DNA of 64,000 nucleotides from Streptomyces odontomachi (GTDB taxonomy: Bacteria; Actinomycetota; Actinomycetes; Streptomycetales; Streptomycetaceae), in contig NZ_JAMJWG010000014.1 of NCBI RefSeq assembly GCF_024435355.1, forward strand, positions 235,309-299,308. Direction: 5' to 3'. Shown here piece by piece: positions 63,462 to 64,000 of this stretch. Within the stretch, counting starts at the first letter, position 1. Each line of letters opens with the position of its first letter. Both the position numbers and the translations under genes were made by a program. Under the pieces are notes generated by a model, which did no database searches, had not been told where the DNA came from, and saw only the letters and a list, made by a program, of their open reading frames with translations.

Positions 63462-64000
63462 GTGACCACACTGATCTGGATCGCGGTTGTCCTGGTGGCC
63501 GTGGGCCTCTACCTGAGCTGGACGGCAGGGCGGCTCGACCGGCTGCACGCCCGGATCGACGCCACCCGCGCCGCCCTCGACGCGCAGCTGCTGCGCCGCG
63601 CCTCCGTCGCCCAGGAACTCGCCACGGCAGGCGTGCTCGACCCGGCCGCCTCCATCGTGCTCTATGAGGCGGCGCATGCGGCCCGGCAGGCGGAGGAGGA
63701 ACAGCGTGAGGTCGCCGAGAGCGACCTGAGCCAGGCGCTCCGTGCGGTCTTCTCGGACAGCGAGCAGGTCGAGGGGGTCCGTGCGGCACCCGGCGGCGAA
63801 GCTGCCGCCCAGGAACTGGCGCAGGCGGTCCGGCGCGTGCCCATGGCACGGCGCTTCCACAACGACGCCGTGGGCGCCGCGCGGGCGTTGCGGCGGCACC
63901 GCAAGGTGCGGTGGTTCCGACTGGCCGGGCACGCGCCGTTCCCCATGGGCTTCGAGATGGACGACGAGCCCCCGGCGGCGCTGGTGGACCGGCAGCTGAC
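63462..64000 (+). CDS. LemA-like membrane-anchored protein (3' truncated by window)
   Basis: Starts at GTG 63462; open to the window end (179 residues visible). An N-terminal membrane segment TTLIWIAVVLVAVGLYLSWTAG is followed by coiled-coil-like helices (LHARIDATRAALDAQLLRR) and by RRFHNDAVGAARALRRHRKVRWFRLAGHAPFPMGFEMDDEPP, which resembles the RYN...FP...F pattern of LemA-like proteins. It comes 85 bases after pimA on the same strand and may belong to the operon. Confidence 0.75.
   Translation, partial: MTTLIWIAVVLVAVGLYLSWTAGRLDRLHARIDATRAALDAQLLRRASVAQELATAGVLDPAASIVLYEAAHAARQAEEEQREVAESDLSQALRAVFSDSEQVEGVRAAPGGEAAAQELAQAVRRVPMARRFHNDAVGAARALRRHRKVRWFRLAGHAPFPMGFEMDDEPPAALVDRQL

Overview
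The window is a contiguous stretch of Streptomyces chromosome. The evidence is very high GC with strong third-position GC bias in every real gene, GTG starts and ATGA/GTGA overlaps, a developmental ssgB gene, a Gly-Cys-Val-Val-Val tRNA operon, and intergenic repeats of the Streptomyces type. Gene order and content look like the conserved core region that in S. coelicolor runs roughly from the pimA/patA/pgsA genes to the argCJBDR genes; that comparison is from memory and was not aligned. I see no phage, IS element or CRISPR array.

Layout. 1-7.5 kb: end of a MocR-type aminotransferase, a DUF6314-like protein, a DUF6745-like protein with a small partner, an internally deleted alpha/beta hydrolase remnant, an AraC regulator with a glyoxalase-fold protein, and a UvrA paralogue. 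7.6-13 kb: argCJBDR behind a visible promoter with ARG-box-like operator. 13.3-18.6 kb: transporter, PNPOx-like protein, DUF488 protein, then argG (its own promoter and operator) and argH, so nearly the whole acetyl-cycle arginine pathway is here. 19-24.4 kb: acyltransferase, secreted glycerophosphodiesterase, a sigma-like protein, two acetyltransferases, two coupled small membrane proteins. 24.6-32.7 kb: corrin genes: cbiET, a 1519-residue BluB-CobT fusion with a very long disordered N-terminus, and cobA/cysG. 32.8-37.7 kb: SpoU methyltransferase, membrane Ser/Thr kinase, a small membrane protein, an APH-fold kinase, a zinc ribbon.

37.9-38.5 kb: five tRNA genes on the minus strand with promoter and terminator. 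39-44.7 kb: PabC-like lyase, tandem GNAT protein, DsbA-like protein, small membrane proteins (one with a TTA codon), a CGNR protein, ssgB, a PGPGW membrane protein. 44.8-48.9 kb: two near-identical tRNA-Val(CAC)/terminator modules flanking an 890-residue membrane protein and an SRPBCC protein. 49-51.9 kb: DEDDh exonuclease and a DUF4365 two-gene operon. 52.6-64 kb: thrS, HIT protein, an unknown membrane protein and an EF-G-like protein with altered GTPase motifs (both minus), then the pgsA-patA-pimA operon for phosphatidylinositol mannosides and a LemA-like protein cut by the window end.

Most promising for follow-up: the BluB-CobT fusion and its disordered extension; the DUF4365 operon with a PD-(D/E)XK-like nuclease signature; the degenerate GTPase motifs of the EF-G2 protein; the repeated tRNA-Val/terminator modules; and an unlisted 51-residue TTA-containing membrane protein near ssgB.
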